Source: Candidatus Tiddalikarchaeum anstoanum (GTDB lineage: Archaea > Nanobdellota > Nanobdellia > Tiddalikarchaeales > Tiddalikarchaeaceae). From it: DNA of 64,000 nucleotides. The notes under the pieces were generated by a model. It was given only the letters and a program-made list of their open reading frames with translations. It made no database searches and was not told where the DNA came from. A program made the position numbers and the translations under genes. This document shows positions 44,501 through 53,450 of this stretch, in pieces; position 1 is the stretch's first letter, and every line of letters starts with the position of its first letter. Location: the NCBI GenBank assembly GCA_902385255.1, contig CABMEV010000012.1:1-64000 (forward strand), written 5' to 3'.

Positions 44501-46455
44501 GATTTTTAACTAAAAGCACTGATTTTGGACAGACTTGGAGTACACCCGTTCTCGCATTCGACCACTTCTCAACATCCTCTGTCGCTTCAGCACCCAAGTT
44601 CTACTTTGACGAACCTTACGTTTACGGATTTTACGTGGATTATATGCCTTTGAACGTGCTCAACTATTTTTTCATAAGAAAATTCGTTGAATTAAAAACT
44701 GAGAATCCAGTATTAAGCATTGATAATAATACGATTTGGAGCACAAGCGGGACTGCACTTGGAACTTATAATATTTCAGGATTCGAAACCGAGATAAACA
44801 ATTATATGTCAACATGCACTGACCCAATATGCGACATTCCTTTTAAGATAAATAGCGACGCTAACGCGTATTTCACAGCGAGCAGCATTGCCTTAAACAG
44901 CCCTGACACTGCATGCAGCATAGACGCATGCAATGACAATAATGTCTGCACTCTTGACTACTGCATCTCCGGCGCATGCCAGTTCATTCCTAAATCTCCA
45001 AGCAGTATTTCAGGATGCACTGGAACAACAGGCTGCTTTAATGAGGGAAAAGGGAATTACGAGTACGTATGCAGCTGTAAAGAAGGGCGCTGCCGTGATT
45101 CATGCGGAGACGGGACTTGCCAATCTTGGGAGAACAGTACTAATTGTAAGGAGGACTGTGTTGGCTTCTTTGTGGAACACGTTGAGTTCATGGATGATGT
45201 TTACGTGTCAGGCGCGCAGTCAGGCTTATGCGTGAAAGATGTAGATTCTGACGGCACTGTTGAAATAACAGCAGTATCTTATAGTATAGACACAGGTCGT
45301 TATTACGTAAACGTTTATAATTATACAGGCAGCACGCTCAACTTGGAGAAACAAACATACGTTGACCACGCAGGATATGGCGAAATTTTTACCCACTCAT
45401 TAGAATGCGTTGACTTATACGGAGAAGGGAATACCGAACTTGTAATAGCAGGGTCATTATATAATAGCGGTGATTATAGTTCATTCATTGACGTATTAAA
45501 TGTCACCAGTAACGGCGTAACTTTTGACAATGGTTCAGTCTTCATGCTTCCTGACAAGTTTGGAACCACGCAATCCACGCAAATACTCTCTGCCAAAGTT
45601 GCAGACTTAGACGGCGCTAATAAGATATACTCTTTCGCAGTCTTAGGAAATTACTATAATAGTCCATATTATCTTTTCGCATTTAATTATTCAAACAAAA
45701 TCTTATCCATGGAGAATAGCACGCACTTATCCAGCACTGATGTTTTAACATTCGGGCAGTCTAACGTACTTGCAATAGGAGACGTCGACAACGACTTGGA
45801 TACTGAACTTGTAGAATCAGTCGGGAATACCCTGAACGTATTCGACTACACTTACACTGACGGGTTCATAACTGAAGCCTCCCAAGGTTTCAGTTCATCG
45901 CCTTACCTTAGATTCACAAACGGGATAAACGTTGGAGACTTTGATACAACAACGCCGGAGAATGAGATAATAGCATCTTATTATAAAGTACTTGGCTCAT
46001 CTTATGACTGGAATGACGTGTTTGGCCTGGTTGGATTATACAATAAGACAGGAAGCAATCTTGTTAGCATGTACGCTGACAGTTTCAAGATTGAAAACCA
46101 GAATACGTACACAATAGGAGCTTACGCTGATGATTTCGATTCAGACTTAACTCCTGAAATATTCATAAATTCAGTATACGGCGGCTGCCCTGGAACATTG
46201 AAAACTAGTTTCAGACTTTATAACGTAACCAATCACGCATTAGACCTGGAATTGGACAAAGAAGTCGGCTTGGTTAACGGCGTTTACAACCTTGCAAATA
46301 TTGCAACTTTAGTCCTTGCCAAGTTTGGAAGCGGAGACATTGATAATGATGGAAAAACAGAATTAGTGATGGTAAGTTATTTAACAGCCAATCCTTGCAG
46401 CCTGCTTGGAACTTATTATAATTCATTATTAATATTCGAATACAGGGAAGAATAA
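41584..46455 (+). CDS. Giant surface protein: pilin-like N-terminus, Asp-box propellers, Cys-rich module, FG-GAP repeats
   Basis: 1623 aa. The N-terminus (RKTITPIISTTLLILMTIIS...) resembles the archaeal type IV pilin N-terminal domain seen in R-K-x-x-x-P-V-I proteins, then a ~90-residue beta domain. Two large propeller-like regions carry Asp boxes near residues 385, 495, 728, 876 and 977 (for example STDHGVTWS, STDFGSSWS, STDFGQTWS). Residues ~1107-1195 are a Cys-rich module nearly matching the start of the first gene in the window. The C-terminal ~400 residues hold FG-GAP-type repeats (DVDNDLDTELVE, DIDNDGKTELVM). Probably an extracellular adhesin or glycan-binding protein; no enzyme site is proven. 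Confidence 0.85.
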   Translation: MRKTITPIISTTLLILMTIISGAVAFLWITSVQGRLNGQMSTSFSSCSRIQLISMTPDEVVVNNVGCDSVNSITLLIDGVLTSFDLNSPIAPGDTGVVSLTNIVVGRHCIKIVLKNGQTETKCFQINSFSTNFTYTFGITNFAGLSSLNVEYMQPNITYLRLPKNAILDATTLTVETPEIFPVTSGEYSTNMLGIQMTGSDTTLYLLYDTNTTSISDMALTIRNVTSTPFGGSVSNEVVILNATVSTSDGQPDDDLRGGYMNNIVHAVYKGGDGNIQYVNYNTITGQVNTEVVGSHTSGLDLRRLIADKDGYKYLIYKNSTNHFFITSTRTTGSWNMSNSYLISSLPVFTENEPFQFYYDSTNDVFHAAISRKLNETYVDVVYIKSTDHGVTWSTPETILPPYDKDLLKPPINGFYLSGNTNGDILFGYSQLLLGGTASTAYVRKNNVWSSRHDFTDCTGLPLLSFIINNSNIYYFCLKVNGMIEFESSYNLLYKSTDFGSSWSGPFRGMSPLTENYIPAIAFGKYSNNDGSLYGILGELDFDGAISNMFQTIPVAFSFFRKQNPTLTLKVGDQTIFNNSSLSDRSYNLDITSTISSYLTSCGNPCDVPIYIESDYKYPVTLGVTGSYTLPGFETYMFSAEDFKESYYSDSKSQEFFAPVIRNTTILGTALNLEFDAPVIKNYQTTASSRIALNGIQVYGDKNLFTAVHFVDTDNSDETTTFNVIVSKSTDVGETWSSPQTILNSINSTLPHLAMDTTKDYLHGYYNISHYFNYSLINGQVKTQDLTNTFPLTIYGNKSNNDFYTVYLNKVDNKLYAMKNNDLGNSVLMSNHVFDLSQLELMAIPPGLVIVNNNGIHVLIADFPSPYNILHYYYLNSNDGGLTWDDTHPTLQVSISGGGIFPMSFLVNNNDIFFSWNLVGPTTTWGYSRFISNNWSTPIISSNEVMFTASNNGSTIYAGFNKMVGPLPHPTRGFLTKSTDFGQTWSTPVLAFDHFSTSSVASAPKFYFDEPYVYGFYVDYMPLNVLNYFFIRKFVELKTENPVLSIDNNTIWSTSGTALGTYNISGFETEINNYMSTCTDPICDIPFKINSDANAYFTASSIALNSPDTACSIDACNDNNVCTLDYCISGACQFIPKSPSSISGCTGTTGCFNEGKGNYEYVCSCKEGRCRDSCGDGTCQSWENSTNCKEDCVGFFVEHVEFMDDVYVSGAQSGLCVKDVDSDGTVEITAVSYSIDTGRYYVNVYNYTGSTLNLEKQTYVDHAGYGEIFTHSLECVDLYGEGNTELVIAGSLYNSGDYSSFIDVLNVTSNGVTFDNGSVFMLPDKFGTTQSTQILSAKVADLDGANKIYSFAVLGNYYNSPYYLFAFNYSNKILSMENSTHLSSTDVLTFGQSNVLAIGDVDNDLDTELVESVGNTLNVFDYTYTDGFITEASQGFSSSPYLRFTNGINVGDFDTTTPENEIIASYYKVLGSSYDWNDVFGLVGLYNKTGSNLVSMYADSFKIENQNTYTIGAYADDFDSDLTPEIFINSVYGGCPGTLKTSFRLYNVTNHALDLELDKEVGLVNGVYNLANIATLVLAKFGSGDIDNDGKTELVMVSYLTANPCSLLGTYYNSLLIFEYREE

Positions 46456-46471
46456 AAATAAATTTTTATTA

Positions 46472-47689
46472 TTATTTTTTCATCATTTGTTCAAGCATTA
46501 AAAGCCTGTTATACTTACTAACTCGTTCTCCCCTTGCAGGAGCTCCGGCTTTCAACTGCTCGCAGCCCCAGCCTAAACACAAATCCGCTATGAAATCATC
46601 GCAGGTCTCGCCGCTCCTATGGCTCATTATTACATTCATATTATTCTTATGCGCCAAAACAGCAGCTTTCTTCGCCTCAGTTAACGTCCCAATCTGGTTA
46701 ACCTTCAATAATAACGCGCTGCACGAGTTTTCCTGTATTGATTTCTTTAAGCGTTCAACATTCGTTACTAATAAGTCATCCCCTACAATCTGCACCTTGC
46801 CTCTTAATGCCTTATTCAATACTGCGAATGATTCAAAATCATTCTGCTCGAAAGGGTCTTCAATGCTCACTAAAGGGTACTTCTTTGACAATGCAATATA
46901 ATAATCTGACAACTGGTCGCTTCTCAAATTCTTGCCCTGAAAGTTGTAATAATTATCACTGAAGAACTCGCTTGCCGCGACATCCATACCAAGTTTTACC
47001 TCCTTGCCATACCCGTTCTCTTCTATAGCATTAAGAACCATGGAGAATGCATCTTCTATATCAGTTATCGGAGGTGCAAATCCGCCTTCGTCACCGACGT
47101 TAGTCGCGTTCTTCCCGTATTTTTTTTCAATAATCTTCTTCAAACTCTGGTATATTTCAGAAGCTGCCTGAATATCCGTTTCAAAACTTGGCGTGTCAGG
47201 TATAATCATGCACTCTTGTACGTTTAAATTATTGCCAGCGTGTTTTCCTCCGTTGATGACATTCATTAAGGGAGTTGGGAAACCTTTCATCCCTCCCAAA
47301 TACCTGTATAATTCCTGATTTTTGAAACTCGCTGCGCACCTTGCCGCAGCCATTGAGACGCTGAGTATAGCATTAGCTCCGAGTTTTGACTTATTAGGCG
47401 TGCCGTCCAAAGATATCATTGCTGAATCAATAAGTTCCTGCTCGGTGACATCCATGTTTAAGAGCTCTTTTGAAATGACCGTATTAATATTACGTATCGC
47501 ATTCATCACGCCTTTACCGTTAAATGCTTTGGCATTATCCCTGAGCTCTACAGCTTCAAATTCGCCTTTTGACGCACCGCTTGGCACACTCGCTACGCCG
47601 ATGCTTTCCTTAGTTTTCACTATTGTTGTAATCGTAGGGTTGCCCCTCGAGTCTAATATCCAAAAACCATTAACATGTGTTATTTTCAT
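46472..47689 (-). CDS. eno: Enolase
   Basis: Interconverts 2-phosphoglycerate and phosphoenolpyruvate. 405 aa. Starts WILDSRGNPTI; contains GGKHAGNNLNVQE, NVGDEGGFAPP, the Mg-binding SIEDPF and GDD, the catalytic Lys in LLLKVNQIGT, and the C-terminal signature MSHRSGETCDDFIADL with LKAGAPARGERVSKYNRLL. All key residues appear intact. A TATA-like tract (TTTTTTAAACTTT on the minus strand, 47693-47708) is close upstream. Confidence 0.96.
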   Translation of the reverse strand: MKITHVNGFWILDSRGNPTITTIVKTKESIGVASVPSGASKGEFEAVELRDNAKAFNGKGVMNAIRNINTVISKELLNMDVTEQELIDSAMISLDGTPNKSKLGANAILSVSMAAARCAASFKNQELYRYLGGMKGFPTPLMNVINGGKHAGNNLNVQECMIIPDTPSFETDIQAASEIYQSLKKIIEKKYGKNATNVGDEGGFAPPITDIEDAFSMVLNAIEENGYGKEVKLGMDVAASEFFSDNYYNFQGKNLRSDQLSDYYIALSKKYPLVSIEDPFEQNDFESFAVLNKALRGKVQIVGDDLLVTNVERLKKSIQENSCSALLLKVNQIGTLTEAKKAAVLAHKNNMNVIMSHRSGETCDDFIADLCLGWGCEQLKAGAPARGERVSKYNRLLMLEQMMKK

Positions 47690-47745
47690 TAGAAAGTTTA
47701 AAAAATCGGAGCTTTTTAACGTTTATTTAAATGGTTTACATTAAT

Positions 47746-48081
47746 ATGTTTAATGCATTCTTCTTCCTGCTGATAGACGTAGTCCTCGCAGGCTTCATAA
47801 TATTCGCCGGTTACTTATGGATTCAAAAACTGCAGAGCGATGCTTCAATCTCGATAAGCGGGGAAGTAACCAGCCACCAGTGCAACTGTCTTTCCATCAC
47901 GGACGGAGGAGGAGAAATCATTGTCATGAACGCTAAGTGCAGTTCTGTAACAGGGCTGACTGTGAATGAGATATCCTACTCTGCGCAATTATACAAAGGG
48001 GATTACGTCGTCTACTATTACAATAATATATCATTATTTAATTTCGCATACAATACTTGTTCTGAATATTATACAAGATAG
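47746..48081 (+). CDS. Small pilin-like membrane protein
   Basis: 111 aa from the chosen ATG. One N-terminal hydrophobic helix (FFFLLIDVVLAGFIIFAGYLWIQKLQ) precedes a small beta domain with four Cys. Its layout (helix ending in Y-L-W-I-Q-K-L-Q, Ser-rich spacer, C-N-C, I-V-M-N-A-K-C) parallels residues 15-90 of the 1623-aa protein (F-L-W-I-T-S-V-Q, then C and V-V-N-N-V-G-C). It may thus be a free-standing version of that N-terminal domain. The start at 47746 is chosen over 47731 because TATA GCTTTTTAAC at 47711 is 30 nt before it. Confidence 0.65.
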   Translation: MFNAFFFLLIDVVLAGFIIFAGYLWIQKLQSDASISISGEVTSHQCNCLSITDGGGEIIVMNAKCSSVTGLTVNEISYSAQLYKGDYVVYYYNNISLFNFAYNTCSEYYTR

Positions 48082-48120
48082 TTTTTTAAATAGACTATTT
48101 TTAAAACACTAATATCAGAC

Positions 48121-48477
48121 ATGGTTGAGACTAAAGACAATGAAGAGTTTGGAGAGGAAGCTGCAGCTACAGGACATGCAGGCGAGGGCGAGGGAACATT
48201 CAGAGTAAGAACTCCAAGAGGAAACGAGATTATAGGAATAGTTGACCAGTTACTTGGCTTCAGGAAGATGTATATTAGATGCGCAGACGGAAAGACCAGG
48301 CTTTGCAGGGTTCCAGGCAGGTTCAGAAGGAGCATGTGGGTGCGCCAAGCAGATGTTGTAATCATCGAACCATGGGAGTATGACAATACTAAAGGCGACA
48401 TAGTTTACGATTACAGGAAGACCCAGATAGAATGGCTCAGGGAAAGAGGATTCCTGAAAAAATTGGAAGAATTCTAA
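48121..48477 (+). CDS. eif1a: Translation initiation factor aIF1A
   Basis: 118 aa. The OB-fold core is unmistakable: TFRVRTPRGNEIIGIVDQLL, RCADGKTRLCRVPGRFRRSMWVR (two segments), DVVIIEPWEYD. The acidic N-terminal tail is usual. It helps scanning/start-site selection on the 30S subunit. It begins the cluster leading to RIO1, the KH protein and topoisomerase VI. Confidence 0.96.
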   Translation: MVETKDNEEFGEEAAATGHAGEGEGTFRVRTPRGNEIIGIVDQLLGFRKMYIRCADGKTRLCRVPGRFRRSMWVRQADVVIIEPWEYDNTKGDIVYDYRKTQIEWLRERGFLKKLEEF

Positions 48478-48515
48478 AAGTTTAAAAGATTGAAATTTTT
48501 TGAAACAAATACGTA

Positions 48516-49298
48516 ATGGAATTATCACGATTTGTCAAGACTTTGTTTATACGGTCAGGGATTCCTATCCGTGTTGACTGGAACATTTGTGACTTGCCGG
48601 ACACTGAAAGGCTCATACTGCTTGGGTTTTACGAGAGCGCAGTTTCAAGCAACGTGCTTCACAGCCAGTTAAAAGAGATAAGGTATGATAATTTTGTCTT
48701 CATACCTTTAGAGGAGAAAATAACTTATTTCCCTAATCTGGAAATGCCTTTATCATTCAGGCAGTATTTTGATAAGATTTCAACTGAAGGGAGCACAATT
48801 AATCTGGAAAAGAAAGAGTATAGTATACAAATAGCTTATGTTCCCTCGTTCGGATTTAAAAACAGGGTTATTATTAAGGAAGGCGTTGACGAGAAAAAAG
48901 TTAATGATGAATTAGACTGCGTAATCCCTTTCATCGAAGAAAAGTATAATAATCTTTTTATCCCGATAAAATCAGACATTTTATGCCTCGGCCTTTTCAG
49001 CAATGAAGTGCAGTACTGTTTTGGCAAAGTCTATCTTAGAAACGTCCTGATGGAATTGTTCAAGAAGTTCGGCGCTGATTTTTTCACTGATTCATCTCTG
49101 TTGAAATCTGGCTGCAGTAAACAATTAATAAAATATGATTCAGTAAAGGATGAATTGGAAAACATTAACAACTGGTTTGTTAATAAGGTTAAGGAAATGC
49201 CTTATGACCAGTCATTTGACGATGCCGTTAAAATGATAAGATTCGAGAAATTCGTCAAAAAAAGCATGACTAATTTATCAAATATTTTAAAACCATAG
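48516..49298 (+). CDS. Hypothetical protein between aIF1A and RIO1 genes
   Basis: 260 aa, not recognised. Soluble, mixed alpha/beta, without Cys pairs, P-loop or membrane segments; begins with a helical MELSRFVKTLFIRSG. A TATA-like AGTTTAAAAG (48479-48488) is ~33 nt upstream, so it may have its own promoter. It lies between two translation-related genes that are often adjacent in archaea; a role in translation or ribosome maturation is a positional inference only. Confidence 0.65.
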   Translation: MELSRFVKTLFIRSGIPIRVDWNICDLPDTERLILLGFYESAVSSNVLHSQLKEIRYDNFVFIPLEEKITYFPNLEMPLSFRQYFDKISTEGSTINLEKKEYSIQIAYVPSFGFKNRVIIKEGVDEKKVNDELDCVIPFIEEKYNNLFIPIKSDILCLGLFSNEVQYCFGKVYLRNVLMELFKKFGADFFTDSSLLKSGCSKQLIKYDSVKDELENINNWFVNKVKEMPYDQSFDDAVKMIRFEKFVKKSMTNLSNILKP

Positions 49299-49317
49299 AG
49301 TGTTATACAATTTATTC

Positions 49318-50010
49318 ATGGTTGAAAGGGATTTCAGAGTCAGGAATGAAGTTTTTGACGAGAGTACTATCAGGGTTCTTGACAAGTTCAGGCATGAATA
49401 CTTTGAGGATTTAGAGCACTGCATAAGCACAGGGAAAGAGGCTAATATTTTCAGGGCGACAACGAAGGATGGCTTTGTTGCTGTCAAAATATTCAGGACT
49501 TACACGACAAGTTTTGAAAGAATGGCTAAGTACATCGAGGGCGACCCTCGTTTTGCAAGGGTGAAGAAAAGCAGGCATAGTTTAGTCTACTTATGGTGCA
49601 GGAAGGAGTTTAAGAACCTATCAAAAGCAGCCAGTATAGGAATAAACGTGCCTAAAGTTTACGTTTTCAGGAAGAATGTCCTAGTCATGGAGTTGATAGG
49701 CGAGAATGGTTGCCCAGCCCCCATGTTAAAAGATGTTACTCTTGACAATTACCAGGAATGGTATGATGAAATAATCGCTATCATGGTCAAGCTTTACAAA
49801 GGCGACTTAGTTCACGCTGACTTATCCGAATTCAACATACTTGTTTTCAAAAGCCGCCCTGTAATAATAGACATGGCTCAGAGCGTGCTGGTTGAGCATC
49901 CTGAAGCTTTGAATTTCCTGAAAAAGGATTTGTACAATGTCAACGCTTACTTCCTGAAAAAGAAGTGCAAGATTAAAAGCTGGGAAGAGTTCAAAAAACT
50001 GATTTTTTAG
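49318..50010 (+). CDS. rio1: RIO1-family serine protein kinase
   Basis: 230 aa from MVERDFRVRNE; the ATG at 49300 would add six residues and lies just after the previous stop. The RIO signature STGKEAN is at 37-43, the catalytic loop is HADLSEFNIL (D168 and N173), and the metal loop is DMAQ near 185. Archaeal RIO1 acts late in 30S maturation. It is followed by a Dim2-like KH protein, a pairing common in archaea. Confidence 0.94.
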   Translation: MVERDFRVRNEVFDESTIRVLDKFRHEYFEDLEHCISTGKEANIFRATTKDGFVAVKIFRTYTTSFERMAKYIEGDPRFARVKKSRHSLVYLWCRKEFKNLSKAASIGINVPKVYVFRKNVLVMELIGENGCPAPMLKDVTLDNYQEWYDEIIAIMVKLYKGDLVHADLSEFNILVFKSRPVIIDMAQSVLVEHPEALNFLKKDLYNVNAYFLKKKCKIKSWEEFKKLIF

Positions 50011-50049
50011 CACTAAATGTTTTTAAACTATCGGATTTTTCTAAGTTTT

Positions 50050-50601
50050 ATGAATGATTTTACTGCAGAAGTGAGAATTCCCCAGGATAGGGTTGCGGTA
50101 TTAATAGGCTCTAAGGGGAGCACTAAGAAAGATTTCGAAACCCGCTTCGAAGTCAGTTTGAATATTAATTCTGAAGGTGCGGTGAGTATCATAGGCAAGG
50201 ATTCTTTGAAAGTTTATCTTTGCGAGAAAGCTGTCAAGGCTATAGGCAGGGGTTTTAATCCTGAAATTGCAAAATTATTGGAGAAGGATAATTACGAGTT
50301 CGAACTGATTGACATATCAGATTATGCAAGGAATGAGAAGGACGTTGAGAGACTGCGAGGCAGAGTTATTGGAAGGGAAGGAAAATCGAAAGGGATGATA
50401 GAGAGATTAACAGGGTCGTACATAATTGTTTACGGAAAAACTGTCAGTGTCATCTCAGACGTGAATGTCATCGAAATAGTCCATCACGCTATAGAAATGT
50501 TATTAAAAGGTGCGATGCACGTATCAGTGTTCACTTATTTGGAGAAGGAAAATCAAAAAAGAAAGAGAGAAGTGATGTTAAGTGGAGAAAACAATAGCTG
50601 A
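50050..50601 (+). CDS. Dim2/Pno1-like KH-domain RNA-binding protein
   Basis: 183 aa from MNDFTAEVRIPQ; an earlier in-frame ATG at 50017 precedes the TATA-like GTTTTTAAAC, so the later start is preferred. Two KH domains: the first with VAVLIGSKGSTKKDFE, the second with GRVIGREGKSKGMIERLTG. Archaeal Dim2 homologues bind the 16S rRNA 3' end and work with RIO kinases and Nob1. It overlaps top6B by 20 bp. Confidence 0.9.
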   Translation: MNDFTAEVRIPQDRVAVLIGSKGSTKKDFETRFEVSLNINSEGAVSIIGKDSLKVYLCEKAVKAIGRGFNPEIAKLLEKDNYEFELIDISDYARNEKDVERLRGRVIGREGKSKGMIERLTGSYIIVYGKTVSVISDVNVIEIVHHAIEMLLKGAMHVSVFTYLEKENQKRKREVMLSGENNS

Positions 50602-52336
50602 CGATTTAGCGGAGAAACACAAAAGTATCAGCGTTGCTGAATTTTTCGAGAAGAACAGGCACTTATTAGGTTTCGACTCGAAGCTTAAAGCGATGCTGAC
50701 TTGTGTAAAAGAAGCAGTTGATAATAGCTTGGACGCTTGCGAAGAATACTCATTCGAACTGCATAAGAGGGGAAAACCGCCCGAGCTTCCTGACATACTT
50801 GTCAGGGTTGACCAAGAAGCAGGTGAAGTTTTCAAAATCATAGTCGAGGATAACGGTCCTGGTTTAATGCCTAGTGTTATCCCAAGAGCTTTCGGTAAGA
50901 TGCTTTACGGCAGCAAATTCCACCGATTAAAGCAGGGACGAGGACAGCAGGGAATAGGTATTCACGCGGCAGTATTGTACAGCCAGTTAACAACAGGTAA
51001 GCCTGCAAGGATAATCAGCAAGATAGGAAAAGACCATCCTGCTCACATTATTGAATTATTCATTAATACAAAGCTTAACGAGCCTGACGTGAAACGCGAT
51101 GAAGATTACCCTAAGTTCAGCAAAGACCATGGCACTAGGGTAGAACTTAGCATGGAGGGAAAATACGTAGCAACAGGTGATAAGAGCATATACGAATATT
51201 TGAAGAGGACAAGCGTTGTTAATCCTCATGCGAAGATTACATTCATAGACCCAAGCGGCCAAACTTTCAACTTTAAGCGTTCAACTGACCAGATGCCTCT
51301 TGAGACTAAGGAGATAAAGCCTCACCCTTGGGGTATAGAGCTTGGCGTATTGACAAGGATGCTGAAAGAAACCAAGAAGAATACGATGGTTTCATTCCTG
51401 ACTGAGGAGTTCTCAAAAGTCGGAGCTGTCAATGCGAAATCAATACTTGAGAATTCAAAGGTTGACCCGAAAAGGAAGCCTGACTCTGTAATTTTTGAAG
51501 AAGCGCAGTTATTATTAAAGAGTCTTGAGAAGGCGGAATTGCAGAGGCCTCCGACAGACTGCTTAAGCCCTGTCGGAAGAGGAGCTATAGAGAAGAGTCT
51601 CCGTTCAGAATATAATCCTGAATTCATAGTTGCAACGACTCGTCCACCTGAAGTTTACAGAGGTTATCCTTTCCAGGTTGAGGCTGCATTAGCTTATGGA
51701 GGGGACATTCCTGAGAATGAGAGCGCCAAGATTATGCGTATAGCGAATAAGGTTCCATTATTATACGAGAGCGGTGCGTGTGCTATCACTGAAGCTATCA
51801 ATGACATGGATTGGAAAAGGTACGGGGTCAACAAGCCTTCAGGAAGTTCAATACCGCAAGCTCCTCTTATCATACTAGTGCACTTTTGCAGCGTATGGGT
51901 GCCTTTCACAAGTGAAAGTAAAGCTGCAATAGCAAGTTATCCTGTTATTCTTAAAGAGATGAAACTCGCGCTTCAGGAATGCGCAAGACAATTACAAGTA
52001 TTCCTGCATAAGAAGATGAAGGCGAAGCATGAAGCTCAGCGTATGGGCACTTTTGTCAAGTACAGCGGAGTAATGGCTAAAGCGCTTTCCGACTTAACCC
52101 GCAAGAATGAGAAGGAGATTAGCGAGGTAATAAAACGGGTTATTGAGAAAAAATATGGGAGTAATTCTAAAATATTAGAAGCTGAGAAGGCAATTAAGGA
52201 GGATTCTGCGAAGAAAGCAGAGTCTGATAATACTAAAAAAGAAGTAAAAAAAGAGGAGGGTGATGACGAAGAAGATGGCAAAGCAAGAGGATCAAGAAAG
52301 GGCAAGTCAGGAAAAAATAAGAATAGCGAGGAGTAA
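50582..52336 (+). CDS. top6B: DNA topoisomerase VI subunit B
   Basis: 584 aa from a GTG within the KH gene's end. The GHKL ATPase site has EAVDNSLDAC (N box), VEDNGPGLM and GRGQQGIGIHAAVL (ATP lid). The transducer domain follows with the switch lysine region, and a Lys/Glu/Gly-rich tail ends the protein. With Top6A it forms the type IIB enzyme that decatenates and relaxes DNA. Confidence 0.95.
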   Translation: MEKTIADDLAEKHKSISVAEFFEKNRHLLGFDSKLKAMLTCVKEAVDNSLDACEEYSFELHKRGKPPELPDILVRVDQEAGEVFKIIVEDNGPGLMPSVIPRAFGKMLYGSKFHRLKQGRGQQGIGIHAAVLYSQLTTGKPARIISKIGKDHPAHIIELFINTKLNEPDVKRDEDYPKFSKDHGTRVELSMEGKYVATGDKSIYEYLKRTSVVNPHAKITFIDPSGQTFNFKRSTDQMPLETKEIKPHPWGIELGVLTRMLKETKKNTMVSFLTEEFSKVGAVNAKSILENSKVDPKRKPDSVIFEEAQLLLKSLEKAELQRPPTDCLSPVGRGAIEKSLRSEYNPEFIVATTRPPEVYRGYPFQVEAALAYGGDIPENESAKIMRIANKVPLLYESGACAITEAINDMDWKRYGVNKPSGSSIPQAPLIILVHFCSVWVPFTSESKAAIASYPVILKEMKLALQECARQLQVFLHKKMKAKHEAQRMGTFVKYSGVMAKALSDLTRKNEKEISEVIKRVIEKKYGSNSKILEAEKAIKEDSAKKAESDNTKKEVKKEEGDDEEDGKARGSRKGKSGKNKNSEE

Positions 52337-53417
52337 AGAAATAGCTGATAAGCTTGTCGAGATTGGCAACAGGATTATTCGAGAGTTGGAGAAATATGAG
52401 AATCCCGCTGTCAGCATACCTGTCAGGAGTTTAAGCAATGTTTACTACGATGAGAAGGCTCGTCTTATCAGGCAGGGTAATAATAAGAGTGACAGGACAT
52501 ATTTCAACGTTGCACAGTCTAAGAGTTTCATGCAGACTATGCTTATGGCTTCAAAATTGAGGGATTTATTGGAGCAGGGAAGCACCGTCGGTTTGAGACA
52601 ATTATTTTATATGTGTCGTGGAGGAATTCCCGGGACTAACGAGAATACTTTTGACGAACAGGAAGAGAGTGACCCTATTGTAGAGGATGTTGAAGGTATG
52701 CTTGATGCTCTTCGTGAAGAGATGAACGTTTACGCTGACCGTAAGGGCATCTTATGCGGTGACTTGAAAATTGTTGACCATGGTGATGAGATTGACTGCA
52801 GCAAACTTGGAAGTAGCGGTTATGGTATTCCGAGCATTGTAGAGAAAGGCCGTGTCGACTTCGTTGACTGCAAGGCAGATTATATTCTTATTGTGGAAAA
52901 GGCGCAGACTTGGAGCCGTCTTAACGAGGATAAGTTCTGGAAGAAGAATAAGTGCTTAATACTAACTGGTAAGGGCCAGCCTGCCCGTGGTGACAGGCGT
53001 TTGGCAGCGAGGCTGCATAAGGAGTTGGATTTGCCGGTTTACGTTTTCACAGATATGGATATCTGGGGTTATTACATCTACAGCGTTTACAAACAGGGCA
53101 GTATTAACTTGGCGCATTTCAGCGAGAAGAGTGCGATGCCTGATGCTAAATTCCTTGGATTCATGACTCGTGATGTCAAAAAGTATGATATTCCTAAGAA
53201 TTACTGGATCCCACTTGATAATGAGGACCATAAGAGAGTGAAGGAAATCTCTAATTATGAATGGTTTAAGAATAAGAAGGAGTGGCTTACTGAGTTCAAG
53301 TCTTTATTGGATTTTAAGAACAAGGTTGAGCAGGATGCGCTGGTAGGTAAGGGTATTGAGTTCATGGCCAAGAAGTATTTGCCTGAGAAGATTGAGAGCA
53401 AAGACTGGTTTGACTAA
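52263..53417 (+). CDS. top6A: DNA topoisomerase VI subunit A (Spo11-like)
   Basis: 384 aa. The catalytic Tyr is Y116 in RQLFYMCRGG, and the Toprim acids are in ILIVEKAQT and YVFTDMDIWGYYI. The ATG at 52263 follows GAGGAGG closely; a GTG directly before (52260) and an ATG at 52275 are alternatives. It overlaps top6B by 74 bp in another frame, unusually long, because both the tail of B and the head of A are low-complexity and charged. Confidence 0.94.
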   Translation: MTKKMAKQEDQERASQEKIRIARSKEIADKLVEIGNRIIRELEKYENPAVSIPVRSLSNVYYDEKARLIRQGNNKSDRTYFNVAQSKSFMQTMLMASKLRDLLEQGSTVGLRQLFYMCRGGIPGTNENTFDEQEESDPIVEDVEGMLDALREEMNVYADRKGILCGDLKIVDHGDEIDCSKLGSSGYGIPSIVEKGRVDFVDCKADYILIVEKAQTWSRLNEDKFWKKNKCLILTGKGQPARGDRRLAARLHKELDLPVYVFTDMDIWGYYIYSVYKQGSINLAHFSEKSAMPDAKFLGFMTRDVKKYDIPKNYWIPLDNEDHKRVKEISNYEWFKNKKEWLTEFKSLLDFKNKVEQDALVGKGIEFMAKKYLPEKIESKDWFD

Positions 53418-53450
53418 TGTTTATAACTTAGTTAATACTATTTTATTTTT

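Noticed and set aside
44933-45235. Plus-strand 100-codon frame inside the 1623-aa gene
   Set aside because: Different phase within the Cys-rich module; no start signal and no recognisable protein.
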